A stretch of 64,000 bases of DNA from NCBI GenBank assembly GCA_963932465.1, contig OZ010790.1, positions 351,689,087 to 351,753,086 on the forward strand. Reading direction: 5' to 3'. The translations under genes and the position numbers were made by a program. This DNA comes from Maratus speciosus (lineage: Eukaryota > Arthropoda > Arachnida > Araneae > Salticidae). Each line of letters starts with the position of its first letter. Position 1 is the stretch's first letter. The notes under the pieces are model-generated. The model had not been told where the DNA came from and searched no databases. It worked only from the letters and a program-made list of their open reading frames with translations. Shown piece after piece: positions 35,764-47,290 of this stretch.

Positions 35764-36578
35764 ATAGTCCTCCCCACTTAATCGGGTCACGGATAATCGA
35801 ATACCCACCTTATTCGAATAGAATTCTCCGGAACCGAATTTATTCCTATTGGTTCTATGTTATTTTCCCCCGCTTAAACCAAATAACTTTTACGAACCTC
35901 CCCGCTTAATCGAATAAGAACTGTGTGACCGATGTTTGAAAATAGGCGCGGAAAGCCCGTTTCAGCTAGAATTTCCTTCCACCTTTTGTCATTTCCGGTT
36001 CCTTTACGCTGAAAACAAATTTTCAGTTCTTCCTGCAATGATTTCGGTCGGCAGATATATAATGGACAGGTCAAATGATTTCCCCACCTTGATCTCACCA
36101 CCATCGCTTCTTGCTGTTAATCAGGCTTTAATGGCAATGCGTCGTCACTTCGAGACTCGAGATGATCGTTGTGATATTTTGCACTCATTCGAAAAATAAC
36201 TCTATATTTACTCCTTTAAAATTTCACTTAAACAAACCACTTTAAACGATTTTTTAAAGGCAGTATAAGTAACATAAATTAGAAGTAGCAAAGTTTTGAC
36301 CAAAGTCAAACGAGCTGCATTAAGTGTGATGTAAACCATATAAATGCATATACTGACGTTAAATTAATAAGTATTTACTTTATATTAGCATTCGTATTTA
36401 TTTTAGTTTATGTTATTCTATTAACGATTTATTATTTTGTTAATTAAACATACCGTAGATGGGTATTTTCCCTTTTTATTACGCATATTACAATTATGAT
36501 TCCCCGTTTAATCAAAAACTCCGCTTAATCGAATATTATTTCTGGAACCAAAAATAATCGTTTAAACGGGAACGACTG
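35764..36578 (+). mobile_element. pogo/Tigger-like element, degenerate
   Basis: The right end, reverse-complemented, reads CAGTCGTTCCCGTTTAAACG and abuts TA. The left end near 35764 reads AGTCCTCCCCACTTAATCG. Both ends carry repeated CCCGCTTAATCGAATA-type motifs and a GGAACC block, giving long, imperfect TIRs. A piece of transposase C-terminus is present inside. At about 815 bp it is an internally deleted copy. Confidence 0.6.
36062..36199 (+). pseudogene. Tigger-like transposase C-terminal fragment
   Basis: The plus strand reads SPPSLLAVNQALMAMRRHFE followed by TRDDRCDILHSFEK and a stop. This resembles the extreme C-terminus of Tigger/pogo transposases, where a Pro/Ser-rich linker precedes an 'A-L-x-x-x-R-x-x-x-E' helix. 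The upstream DDE catalytic core is missing. The open frame begins at 35936 but the first 40 codons do not look homologous. Confidence 0.45.
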
Positions 36579-37639
36579 TATTACTGATTAAATGCAAGTT
36601 TTAATTTTAACAAATGAAACCCTTTAAGACGAAATGATAAGGGGCAATATAATAATTTTGAATTAGAAATTTTCCAAAGAACTTTGGCTTTTTTTAAGGC
36701 AAGATTCCGCTTAGTACAGGTATTACTATGTATAAATAGGTCAATGGAGAGTCTGCATAGTAATATACAAAATAAATGTGCTTTTTGTTCCATTGTAACA
36801 AAAGTGCCCTTTTTTTTCGGGTGTCATTTTTCTCCTCACCACCTAGGAAAAATAATTACATTTAAAATTTTCCGATAACAGGAATTATTTTAGGTACCTA
36901 ATATATTCTCCTATTGAAAATGAGAAAAATACAATCCATTTCAAATATCTGTGAAGAGTAATACCTCCCTCCCCCCCCCCCCCCTCACTTTATCTCCCAT
37001 AAAACTTCCAGCGTCCATCGGCCATAAAGAGATAAAAAGGATTTAAACTTTACAACAATAAGTTCGCAACTCCGCGGGACACAAGTTGAATATTCTTAGA
37101 CCAGATGGAAACTAAGCGCTATTTTTAATAAATTCGAAATGTATTCATGTATTTTTTCTTATATTTAGTACAGTAAGACTCCGTATTTTTTCAAAAATTC
37201 TTTGGAGAAATTGGAAAAGAATATTTGTAAAAAGAAACATGAGCTAAAAATCATGTGTCTAGCATAAATTATGAAACACTTTCCAATACATTGAGAATAT
37301 TGAAACAAAACTTTACAGCTTATTACGGAGAAAGGTGGTGTCTAAATAAATAAATTAGAAAACACATAACGCATTTCAAAACCCAATTTCTGCAATTGCT
37401 GTCAGTTAGTTGGAAAAATATCTATTTTTTGTGCAGCCCTGTATATGCTCTATAACTTTGTATGTATGTATGCAAAAATTTAGTTCCGCAGGAAAATTCC
37501 CATTCAGCAATTTCTGTCAATAAACGGAATTGTACTTGCGATAGTGATTCCCAGTATATGACCTATTGAATTTATAAACACCACATAATATAAAAAAAAT
37601 AATAATAACAACAGTCAAATTTAAAAACGTATACCGCAA

Positions 37640-38050
37640 CTGATAACGAACTTATAGCAATTATTGGTCATAGGCCAAATTTTTTTGTGTGTCCCTGAAA
37701 ATGAAATATAAATTCTATGCACATCATATTCTACAGTAATCGCCTTGTAGTGTGCAACTCCTTAGTGAAATATAAAAATTCCAATATGTTTAAAATTGTG
37801 TAATATCATTAAACTACACCATACACGATTTTTCTAATTCACCGTAATGTGACGGCATTCGTTTGCGTGTCCCTGTAAACGAATCCTACATGCTACACAT
37901 TTCATTTTCAATAATGAACATGCCAAATTAAACAAAAATAACATATATCAATTTTATGGCAATTGGACTAAATTTATGTGAATTAGAGCACGGACAGAAG
38001 GAAAGACAGACAAACCGAATTTATAAACGCTTTTCAACTATACTGGAAAG
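37640..38050 (+). repeat. dispersed repeat, copy 1 (partner at 43060)
   Basis: Shares with 43060-43400 the order GACGGCAT/AACGGCAT, CCCTGTAA, ACATGCTACA, ATTTCATTTTCAAT, GAGCAC, ACAGACAAAC and CTTTTCAACTAT, in the same orientation. The closing GACAGACAAACCGAA motif is a frequent tail in arthropod repeats. Neither copy shows coding. Confidence 0.65.
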
Positions 38051-38734
38051 AGTTAAAAAAAATCAAATGACACTTTTTATCACTTTTTAAGATTTATCCT
38101 TTTTTTAAGTTTTAGGATTTGGATGAAACCAGTTTTAATTTTCCTTCTCAAGATATTTTTATTTTTTTTTTCATTTAATTTTTAAACAAATAATATTAAT
38201 AAACAAATAGTAGTAATTATTATCTCTACGTATTTGTATGTATGGAAACTTTGAAAACTTTCTCCAGCATAAAAAATAAAAGCTCATAAAAATAAGAACG
38301 AAGAATAGATTGTGAGAATAGATTTCAAGAATAGATTGTGAAATACTTTCCAACACATTTATCTATCTATAAAACTGTACTGAAATTTTACCGGTAAATA
38401 AGGCGCAAGATATGTGGCAGGAAGATATGTGAGTAAACAGTATGGTAAACATATAACACATTTAGAAATCCAGTTTTATCAATTACCTTCTATAATAATT
38501 AAAACAAATAGTCAATTACGCACCCAAACGGCCATGTATCTTGTTGGTTTGCGTATCCCTGTATAAATTTTTTTATGTTCCACAAACTTCTATTGGTATA
38601 CAAATATAGTTCAGCGAGAAAATGCATCACACAATTAAAACTATTCTCTAAGCAACTTCCATAGTCAGTAATACTTATATTTTTTTTTCTGCGTTTCAAG
38701 TAAAGCAGGTGTATCTGTTCTTTCAACGCGCTAC

Positions 38735-38990
38735 TTTGATAGCTTATGTATAAGAACAGCGAGTTTTATATATTTATGGAATCTTTGACCAAGGATAGTC
38801 TTTGGGGTGAGAAGGAAGAGAGTGGGGGAACATAAAAAAAAACTTTACATACAGATATTTTAAAGGGGTTGAAATAAACATGTTGACTAACAAACGGAAA
38901 TTTAATCATCTTGATCTTTACAATGTAGGAGAGGGCAGAGTTAAAAGGGTCGGAGGGTAACAAAGTATGAGTAAAAAATTCAGTATTTAG
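38735..38990 (+). repeat. dispersed repeat, inverted partner of 42370-42665
   Basis: ATAGCTTATGTATAAG, TATATATTTATGG and CTTTGACCAA at 38738-38800 occur in reverse complement at 42600-42660, and the homology continues through a G-rich block. The interior runs GGGGTGAGAAGG, GGGGTTGAAAT and GGGCAGAGTTAA. Confidence 0.7.
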
Positions 38991-39141
38991 CGCAAGGAAA
39001 CACAATTTAGGCAATACATTGCATAAATAAAAATGTTTTACAAAGATCTTTGAAAATAAAGTTTAATATATAAAATTATTGGTTATGGTGGTCCATTAAA
39101 TACATATATATATATATATATGTATATTACATATATATTGT

Positions 39142-39819
39142 CAGGGCCCGACTTATGTAGGTGCATGCGGGGAAGCTTCCCCGGGTCCTCCTTTTTAGGG
39201 GACTCCCATGAGAGTAGTCAGGATTTTTATTTAAATGGTGTCAAATGTTTAAAATTAAATAAAAGTGACCAAAATTCATTTATTTTCGAACTTTTAAGAA
39301 GGAAGTGCGGTCCCCTTCCCCCCCCTCCGCTTTCAGTAACCTCTCCACCTACGCAAATATCATTAGAAAACTAATGATTAATATTTTATTATTACAATTT
39401 AGTATTCTATAGTTTTCAAAAGCAATTCTTTATTAACGTTTTTCTCTTAACGTGGCAAGTTAAAACCAATACTTATAACCAATTTGGGACGTTTTCTTTT
39501 AGACATCTTATAACGTACGTAGATAAGCAAAGTAAATGTTTGCAAAGAAATACTCGTATCAAACAATCTATCATTTTTTTTCCTACTATTTTCCTACAAG
39601 TATTTTTTTCTTAAAGTTGTGATTATCTTTTTGTGACACTCTGTATACAGATGTAAGCAGTACCGGATATAAAACTTATGCATATAATATAATAGTATGA
39701 AGTTTATTACTAGCTACTTCCACATTATTCACAAAAAAATCTATAGATAGATAGATAGAGGGGGGGGGGCAGAATGATTCTTACCTTTCCCCCCATAGCC
39801 TAAGTCGGACCCTGCCCTG
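39142..39819. mobile_element. hAT-like non-autonomous element
   Basis: The left end CAGGGCCCGACTTATG and the reverse-complemented right end CAGGGCAGGGTCCGACTTAG form TIRs. The flanks TATATTGT (39134-39141) and TATATAGT (39820-39827) agree at seven of eight positions, fitting the 8-bp target duplication of hAT elements. The 678-bp interior has no transposase. A run of GATA units and a G-run lie just inside the right end. Confidence 0.65.
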
Positions 39820-42369
39820 TATATAGTGGTTAATTAATGCTCTTCCGCCTGCCCTACCGCTAACTTTTGTAAATATTATTTAGATGAAAAAAAAAAATTG
39901 ATCGTTTAACAATAAAAACTTTGACACATTAACGAATTAATATATAAGTGTAAAAGCTTGACAAATGCAGGTTTGACTATGTAAATGATTTGAGACCAAA
40001 TGTTTTTTTTTTTTCTTTCACTTTTTCTTTTTTTCACTTTTCGACAAATAAATTACATGAGAAATACAAGCGTTTTCCCATTGTAACCTTTATCGGGCTT
40101 CCGTGTGCAGAATTTTTTTTTCAAAACGCCAACTTTAACAGCATTTTCTAAAAGACTTCCTTCCTATGTTTATCGAAAATTGAAAAAAAATGTTCGACTT
40201 TATAGTTTCTGAATAAGAGTACCTGCCAATTCCATGTGTTTATGAACAAAACTGAATTCAGGAATGTGTTACAAAAAAAATCAATTTGGAAGATTATGCA
40301 GTTTTTGTACGGGGCATTCGCCCAGAGCCCCCCAAATTTAGTGTCATAGACCTTGAAGCAATTGCAATAAGTTGGATTTATATGATGTAACAATTATCAG
40401 TCAGCATGAGCAGGTAAGAAATCAAAATTAATTGTAAAATATATTTGTGATCTCTAAGTAATCTATAATTAAAAATGGATATTTAAATACGTTAAAATAA
40501 ATGTGCATTATACAGTATTAGTGTAGTTTAATGCATTAAAATAAATGTTTTCTTAGTTTAATTCTCATGGTAACGAAATGAAAAGTTCAATCATCAAAAT
40601 CTAGTTTAACTTTTTTTTTTTCCAGTTTCAATACATTCATTTCATTATGATTGTTTTAATCATACTTATCATATAGTATTAGCATTAATTCTGATCATAT
40701 AGTATTAGTCTATATGAGATATATTTATAAAAAAATAGATTGCCATGATTTAATTTGTCATTTAACAAACATGATTGTACAAAGTAAAGTAATAATAATA
40801 ATAATAACAACAATAAATTAAAAAAGATAATGCTTTCATTTGCATTATTGTAAGAATCTTTTAGATAATGATTCTTCCCTGTTTTTAAAGACATATACTT
40901 ACACTTAATCATATCTACTGCTTTAATTGCATCCATTCTATTGATATTCTTGAATAATTCTATACTTGTACTGTTCATTGGTATCTTCTTAAACAATATA
41001 TAGTTACACTTGAATATTTTAGGCTAATTGTGAGCTTGGGGTGCCATCGCGGAAAAAGTCTAGTACTGCTTTTCCATCTGACCTTTGTAAATATTACTTG
41101 CATTGCCATGAAATCGATATATGATATGGAGGCCTGTTCACTATTGGAAATAGTGAGTGTGGCCTTTATTGTTGGTTTACATGGATGTATAAAATAATTC
41201 GAATAAACTCGAATTACGGTCTAGATCGATATCTGCTTGTAGTACTTTTTTTTATAGTAGTATATTATTCCAACCGTAAAAACTGATACACATTGCTAAT
41301 GTGCACTGCAGTCTGTTTCCCATAAAAATTAATAGTAATAATAATGCGCGTAGTGTTTACTGATCATTAACAGAGGAATTCCAAGACAACCGAAGAACAG
41401 TGCACTAAAAAAGGACGGTTGAAAAAGGGCACTTTTGTGAATATTTAAAATATTTTTTAATAAAGGTGGATTGCTGAAATTAAAATAATTTTAATATCTA
41501 TAAAGAAAACTGTCTTATTTTGAAATTTGGTTTTCACACTCGAGTTCAAAATTTAATAAAACATTACTTTCATTATATCTTTCTTAATTTTTCAAATGGT
41601 GAAGAAAAAAAAAGTTTTTACTTTCCAGTTCTTTTTTTGTTTTGTTTTTATTTTTGTTTTTTTTGCGTGTGCGTAAAAAATTAGAGGAAAATGAAATGAT
41701 TAAGAGGAAGAACGATAATAGTCCAATTGTGGGAAATTTTGTATGACAGTTTTATTTAATGGCTTGAACGACGTAATATCGTTTGCTTATCTTAGATAGA
41801 GGAATAAGATGAAATAGTCCTTTGACAATGTAGTTAAATATAAGTCGATACACAGCTGAAGATCGTATATTCACAAATGTAAATTGAAATATAACTCTGA
41901 ATAAACGGTCTATGACTATCATAAATTTTCCCTTCGGCCTACAGATCCCATTTTTGTAATATGTCTGTTAAATTGTATTAAGACAAGCTTAATAAAACTA
42001 GTTTCTAAATTATTTAGATTTTACAATTTTCCTTGTGTATTCAATTTTTCCATTTGTTTAAAAACTGTTATTGTATGCAGATTTTTCAACAGAAAAAATA
42101 TTTTAGAAATTCTTTGAAAAATCGGGTCAAGCCGAACCGGACCCGCAAGAGACAAAACCTAACCCGAAACAATGGATATCAACCCGATTTGCAGCAAAAT
42201 TGTAGAAGTTAATCCAACCCCCGAAAAAAAAAGAAATGTTTCCCGACCCGATGCAGGACTCTACGCCATACTCAATAAATTTAGATCCTAAGTATTATTT
42301 AAATTATTTTCGAGAAAATATTTTAATTTCTGCTGTGCATTCCTTAAATTTTGTTTTCTTTGTTGAAAC

Positions 42370-42665
42370 TTCAAAATTTTGACTCCCACTTATTGTTACC
42401 CCCCTCCATACACACACACACACACGTACACCCCGCTCTTAACTCTGCTCCCCTCTTACATTATAAAAATCAAGATAATGAAAAACCTTCACTTTTGAAA
42501 AAAGTACTTTTGTTTATGTTTTGACCACTTTAAATGTAAGTAAAAATTTGTTTCTTTTAATTCCATGTCCTCCCCCTTTCTCTTCACCAAAAGGCTGTCT
42601 TTGGTCAAAGTTCCCATAAATATATAAAAGTTAATAGCCTTATACATAAGCTATCCATGTACTAA
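42370..42665 (-). repeat. dispersed repeat, inverted partner of 38735-38990
   Basis: The reverse complement matches 38735-38990 over most of its length. It includes a (CA)n run at about 42411-42427 that the partner lacks. Confidence 0.7.
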
Positions 42666-43059
42666 ATTGAGAGAATCTATAGATTGTATTTTCTGTTTAC
42701 CACACCGCCCTTTCTAGGAGCTTACTAATGAACAGCCGGCGTCTCCAGCAGAATATATTTTTTCAATACACAGCACCTATTTATTAGTGTCCTTTAAGTG
42801 TAACGCTATGTATAATATACTTTTTTGATATCAATAATAGATATGCGGACTTAGCACGGGCTTTAGTTGAAGCTTAGAATTAGTTTTCTATAACTGAAAA
42901 TATATGTAACTTTAATAACTAAAAGATCTGCATTTTAGGTTCATCTAAGTATATATAATAATTATTATTTTTACCACTGATTTTTTTTGCTAAGACCTTT
43001 TCACCGTTGACCTTTTTACCTAAATTCATTTGAAATAGAGTATCTACATTAAAATATAC

Positions 43060-43400
43060 TGCAAACGATTTTCCCGCGTAGATCATTATGTAACGGAATT
43101 CTTTTGTGCGACTCTGGAAATGAATAATAAATTCTTTGCATTTCATATTCCACAGAAAGCATGTTTTAGTGCTGCACTTGAAACGATTTTTTCCCATTGG
43201 TCGTAATTTAACGGCATACTTTTGAATGCCCCTGTAAGTGCCCTGTAAGTACATGCTACATATTTCATTTTCAATGGTGATCGTGCGATAGTAAATGTCA
43301 ATAACACACAAAATTTCAGGGAAATCGAATTATATTTGCGCAAGATAGAGCACTGACAGACAAACTGAAGTCATAAACCCTTTTCAACTATGTTGGAAAA
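43060..43400 (+). repeat. dispersed repeat, copy 2 (partner at 37640)
   Basis: See 37640-38050. This copy has a short internal duplication (CCTGTAAGTGCCCTGTAAGT at about 43230). Confidence 0.65.
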
Positions 43401-45635
43401 TGTAAAATAAATAAATTCCTCATAATTTAGAATTACAAATTGTCATTAGTGTGTGACTTAATCGGAGAAAAATTTTCTTGATTTTACGATATCGGAGGTA
43501 ACATGCGCATATCAAATATCACGAATTTGATTTTTTTTAAAGTAGACCATTGAAAGTGATTATTTAAAAGTATTTAGGTAGAATAACTAAATTACTAAAT
43601 TCTTCTATAAGCACGCTTGCGGAATGGGGCAGAATTTGATAACATACAGAAAATGTGCAACAAAGTTTTTATTATTAAAAATAACCATAAGTTTAATAAT
43701 AATTCTTAGGCTACAATAAAGATAACTCTTCGGCTATCAGTTTTTATTTTCCTTTGGGGAGGGAGTGGGGGAGTTATTCTAAGATTTCTGCTGTGATGTC
43801 AGAAAAGATTTTTTTTTTAATGATGCCCTACTTTATTTTTATATCAACAATCTTTTATGTTACATTGTGCAATATTCATGATTTAATAATTATTGATTAA
43901 TACTAATTTTAAAAGAACTAGTTTAAAACATAAACATTTCATAATCCTTTTATTAAATAAGCGACAGTGAAATAAATATGTAGCAAGCTACCACTATTTG
44001 GAATTTTACTGTTCCTGTGAACTGTTTTCTTTAGAAATCATCTTTACAAGGGAAGTGGTGGGTCTGTCAATCATAGTTTTCTCAAAGCTCAAAGCGTCAC
44101 TTACAGGTAGTATTTCGATGTCATTCATGGGTTGCAAGAGTTTGGATTAGATAACAATGGGAGATATTTACTCTCTTTCAAACCTTACTTCAAAGAAAAC
44201 TCATAGAAACTTTTAAAGTATCATTGGAATTAATTACACTGGAATATTTGGTCAACTCTGTTGTATTTAGTAGAATGATTAGGTAAAAAATAATGATAAT
44301 TGTAGATATCGTTCAGGGAAGTGTAGTCTCATAAGCATTTTCCTGGCTACACCTCTGGTTCTTCTCTGTGAAACACAACTGTGAGAATAAATAAGATTTA
44401 GGGCTTTTTAATATGGCAGTTTTAATGTAAGAGTCGCTATATTGGGGCTCGTTATATAAAGAAAGCACAAATAATACACAATGTTTTTAATTTTCCAAGC
44501 GGACACAGCCAGTGATATAAACATAAGAATGGTTTTTGGATTCTCTCCCCCCCTCCCTCAACTTCCAAAAGAAATATAGAACTTTTTTCATATTAAGCCA
44601 AGTATTTGCTGTAATAATGCTAAAAATGGGATACTGCTTATAAATATACTAATGCACGGTACAAGTATCCAGTTATTCAAAAATATAAGTAGGTCGAATA
44701 TAATGAAAACCACACATATAAATATGTGTAAAAATACACCTTTATTTATTTTTTAATGCAAGTAAAAACAAGGAAGAGTAACTTTTGTTAAGATTATCTG
44801 TCTTTAATGCATATGAATGCATTACCTATCTTAAAATGATTATTATTGTTTACTTTGCTTAATCATATTGGTGAGATGATAGGTTATATCTCCCAACCTG
44901 AGAAGTACTGTGTAAACATCATTTTATTGATTGAAATAATTCTTTCATGGCAAATCTCTTTGTATGTAAACTGCCATATAAACAAAAGGAAAATCGAGAT
45001 AAGAACAGGAAAAAAAAAATATGATACGTTTGTAGAGATTTTGAAATACAGCCTTCACGGTAGAATTATCATTAACTTTGTCTCATATGATTACGGAAAA
45101 GTTTCAAATTGAAAAATAAAATTACTTTACTTTTGCTCTAAAATATTAAAAAAGCATTGCAGATTACTGCGAGCAATTGCACTTAATAAAGCCGTCTATG
45201 ATGTTTAATTGCGTGGAGTTTTTGATCTACTTCCAACAATTAATAGGCTACTTCACTCACGCGAAAGCACCCGCTCGCTAATGTTTATTTGGTGGAAGAA
45301 TTTTTTTAAGATACCTCGTTTTTATTTCCATTTTTTTAAACGAATCTTTTGCATTGGCTACCTAAGATCGATCTATAGAAAGACCGTTTTTTTCTTTTTC
45401 GATTTTGTTTAAAGTTTTTTTTTAATTTATTTAGGATACATTTACTTTCGGAACCGGTTTCGAAAGTAAAAGTATCCCCATTAAAAAACCTTGCAAATAA
45501 AATAGAAGGAGTAAAAAAGTCCTTTGTACAGATCGACCTCAGCTACTCAAATCAAAGAAAATCGTTTAAAAATACTGAAATGCAAGCACGCTATCTTTAA
45601 AAAATTCTTCCTTAGGAATAATATTGAATCTAGGA

Positions 45636-46430
45636 AAAAAGGTGACCGAAAAAACGTGACAGAAAAACAAGAGCGGAAAAAACGGGATAAGGAAAAAACG
45701 AGACCGGAAAAAACGTGACAAGGAAAAAAAAGGTGACCGGAAAGAACGTGACAAGGAAGTGTTAAATATTGAGCTTGTCGATAAATAAATGCTAAAAACT
45801 AAAGTAAAGTTTTTTCACTGTCAGTTTCTTACAGCGTAGGGGGGGTGGGGGGGCAGAGTTAATGGGTGAGTTTGACAACTCTAAGATTTGGTCCAAGAAA
45901 ATACAATTTTAACATTTCATTAACAGAAGTTTAGTATGACTTCTACAAAAGACAAGTTAGTGCTATCCACGGGGGGGGGGGGGTATTAAGGAAATACAAT
46001 TTATTGATTCTTTCAATTCGCTATTGATAGTTTATATATGAGTAAAGATGTTTTATAATCCGGAGGGGGAGGGAAAAAATTACATACACAGCCTGTAAAG
46101 GGAACAAAATAAAGACGAAGAGAGGAGGCATTTTCTTTAGACGAATTTTTTCATTATCCTGCTTTTTGCTCGCAGGCTATCAAAGCCCAAGGATTAATGT
46201 GCACGCAGGTTCTGTATGTATGTATGTATGCACTTACGTCTGTATGTACGTAACGCGATAACTCTTGACAGAAACATCCGATTTGCTTTAATTTTTTTTC
46301 CAGGTTCATTGTTTCCAAATTCAATATTTAACACTTCCTTGTCACGTTTTTTCCGGTCACCTTTTTTCCTTGCCACGTTTTTTCCGGTCCCGTTTTTTCC
46401 GGTCCCGTTTTTTCCGGTCACCTTTTTTCC
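45636..46430. repeat. inverted-repeat minisatellite, GGAAAAAACG units
   Basis: The left arm (45636-45772) repeats GGAAAAAACGTGACC-like units on the plus strand; the right arm (46321-46430) has them in reverse complement. The inner 41 bp of each arm, 45732-45772 and 46321-46361, match at 40 of 41 positions including AGTGTTAAATATTGA. The 550-bp spacer holds G-runs, a GTAT microsatellite at 46215-46230 and GCGATAACTCTTGACAGAAA. Apparent Lys-rich open frames here are by-products of the repeat. Confidence 0.8.
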
Positions 46431-47099
46431 GTTTACCAATCTACCTATAATGAAATTGAAAACCTATCTACATCGATGCTTTTTCTGGCCCATTCAGCGT
46501 CATTATAGACAGGTTTCACGGTGCTAGTTTTAAATTATGCTAGAATTTTAATAAAATTTGCGCATCAATAATAAATAAAAATATTATTTTTGAAGTGTAA
46601 TGTTAAATTGGATATTTGAGATTTTTTATTATTATTACACAACAAAAGTGCTGTAAGTAAAGAAAAAAAAAACAGTTTAGTTATTTAGTATTATAGTTAA
46701 ATGAAAAAAAATGACATACATTTGGAAGTAAAAAGGAAAGAAAAGAACGTGTATATTCATTAAAAGAGCAAAATAAATAAATATTACATAATAAATAATG
46801 AACATGCAAAATAAATAAATATTATATGGCAAATGATATAAAATAATAATTATTATAGTAATGAATTAGAATCTTATGGACAGAAATAATAAAGTAAAAT
46901 AAGTAAACGATGATATTCTATAAAATTGCCTAGTATATGGTTCGAAATACAATGCCATTCTTAAGCATTAACAGAAAACGAAATCCCCTAAGGCATTCGA
47001 CTTAAAATACGGTAATCCAGTTGACAAATAGTCTGCCTAACGCCTATTGTGTGCGTGGAAAGAGGGGGTGATTGATAAACGCCTTCTTTAACTCCCAGT

Positions 47100-47290
47100 C
47101 TCGAGAAGTGGGGGGAAGCACAAACGCGCAAACGCGTTCATAACCATCTACAAGTAGAATATTTTGACCGCCTATACGCGCTTGTGACCATCTACAAGTA
47201 CAAAAGTCTGACCGACTATATGCGTTCATGACCATTTACAAGTACCAAAGTGCGGCCGCGTAAACGCGTTCGTGACCACGAAAGGGTTAA
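47100..47290 (-). repeat. 44-bp tandem repeats ending in a piggyBac-type TTAA terminus
   Basis: The anchor ACCATCTACAAGTA and its variants recur at 47143, 47187, 47231 and 47275, exactly 44 bp apart. Each unit carries a CGCGTT or CGCGCTT block and GACCG. The array ends in TTAA (47287-47290), read on the minus strand as TTAACCCTTTCGTGG, the same style as 16133 and 58224. This looks like subterminal repeats at one end of a TTAA-type element; the opposite end was not found. Confidence 0.5.

Larger units (their letters stand above)
36579..39141. other. repeat-rich stretch without a gene
   Basis: Contains a C-run at 36968-36983 and the dispersed repeats at 37640-38050 and 38735-38990. TACAGTAAGACTCCG at 37169 looks like one pogo-type end, without a partner. 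No coding was recognised. Confidence 0.5.
39828..45635. other. repeat-rich stretch without a recognisable gene
   Basis: No convincing gene. It holds repeat partners at 42370 and 43060, and a block rich in ACCCG motifs at about 42120-42260 that looks like a decayed repeat. A GC-rich end-like motif (CCCAGAGCCCCCCAAATT) lies near 40322. The 130-codon frame at 42919-43311 (minus) overlaps the dispersed repeat and is not considered real. Confidence 0.5.

Noticed and set aside
42919..43311. 130-codon open frame on the minus strand
   Set aside because: It overlaps a dispersed non-coding repeat whose partner at 37640 does not keep the frame.
43985..44165. Minus-strand 40-codon frame starting MNDIEILPVSDALSFEK
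   Set aside because: The peptide looks coding-like, but there is no splice acceptor in phase, an upstream stop and no recognised family; too short to claim.
44330..44375. hAT-like end (CCAGAGGTGTAGCCAGG on the minus strand)
   Set aside because: Only one end seen; no inverted partner or target duplication within 1.5 kb.
45524..46439. Lys-rich and Gly-Lys-Asn repeat peptides
   Set aside because: They are translations of the GGAAAAAACG minisatellite in both orientations.
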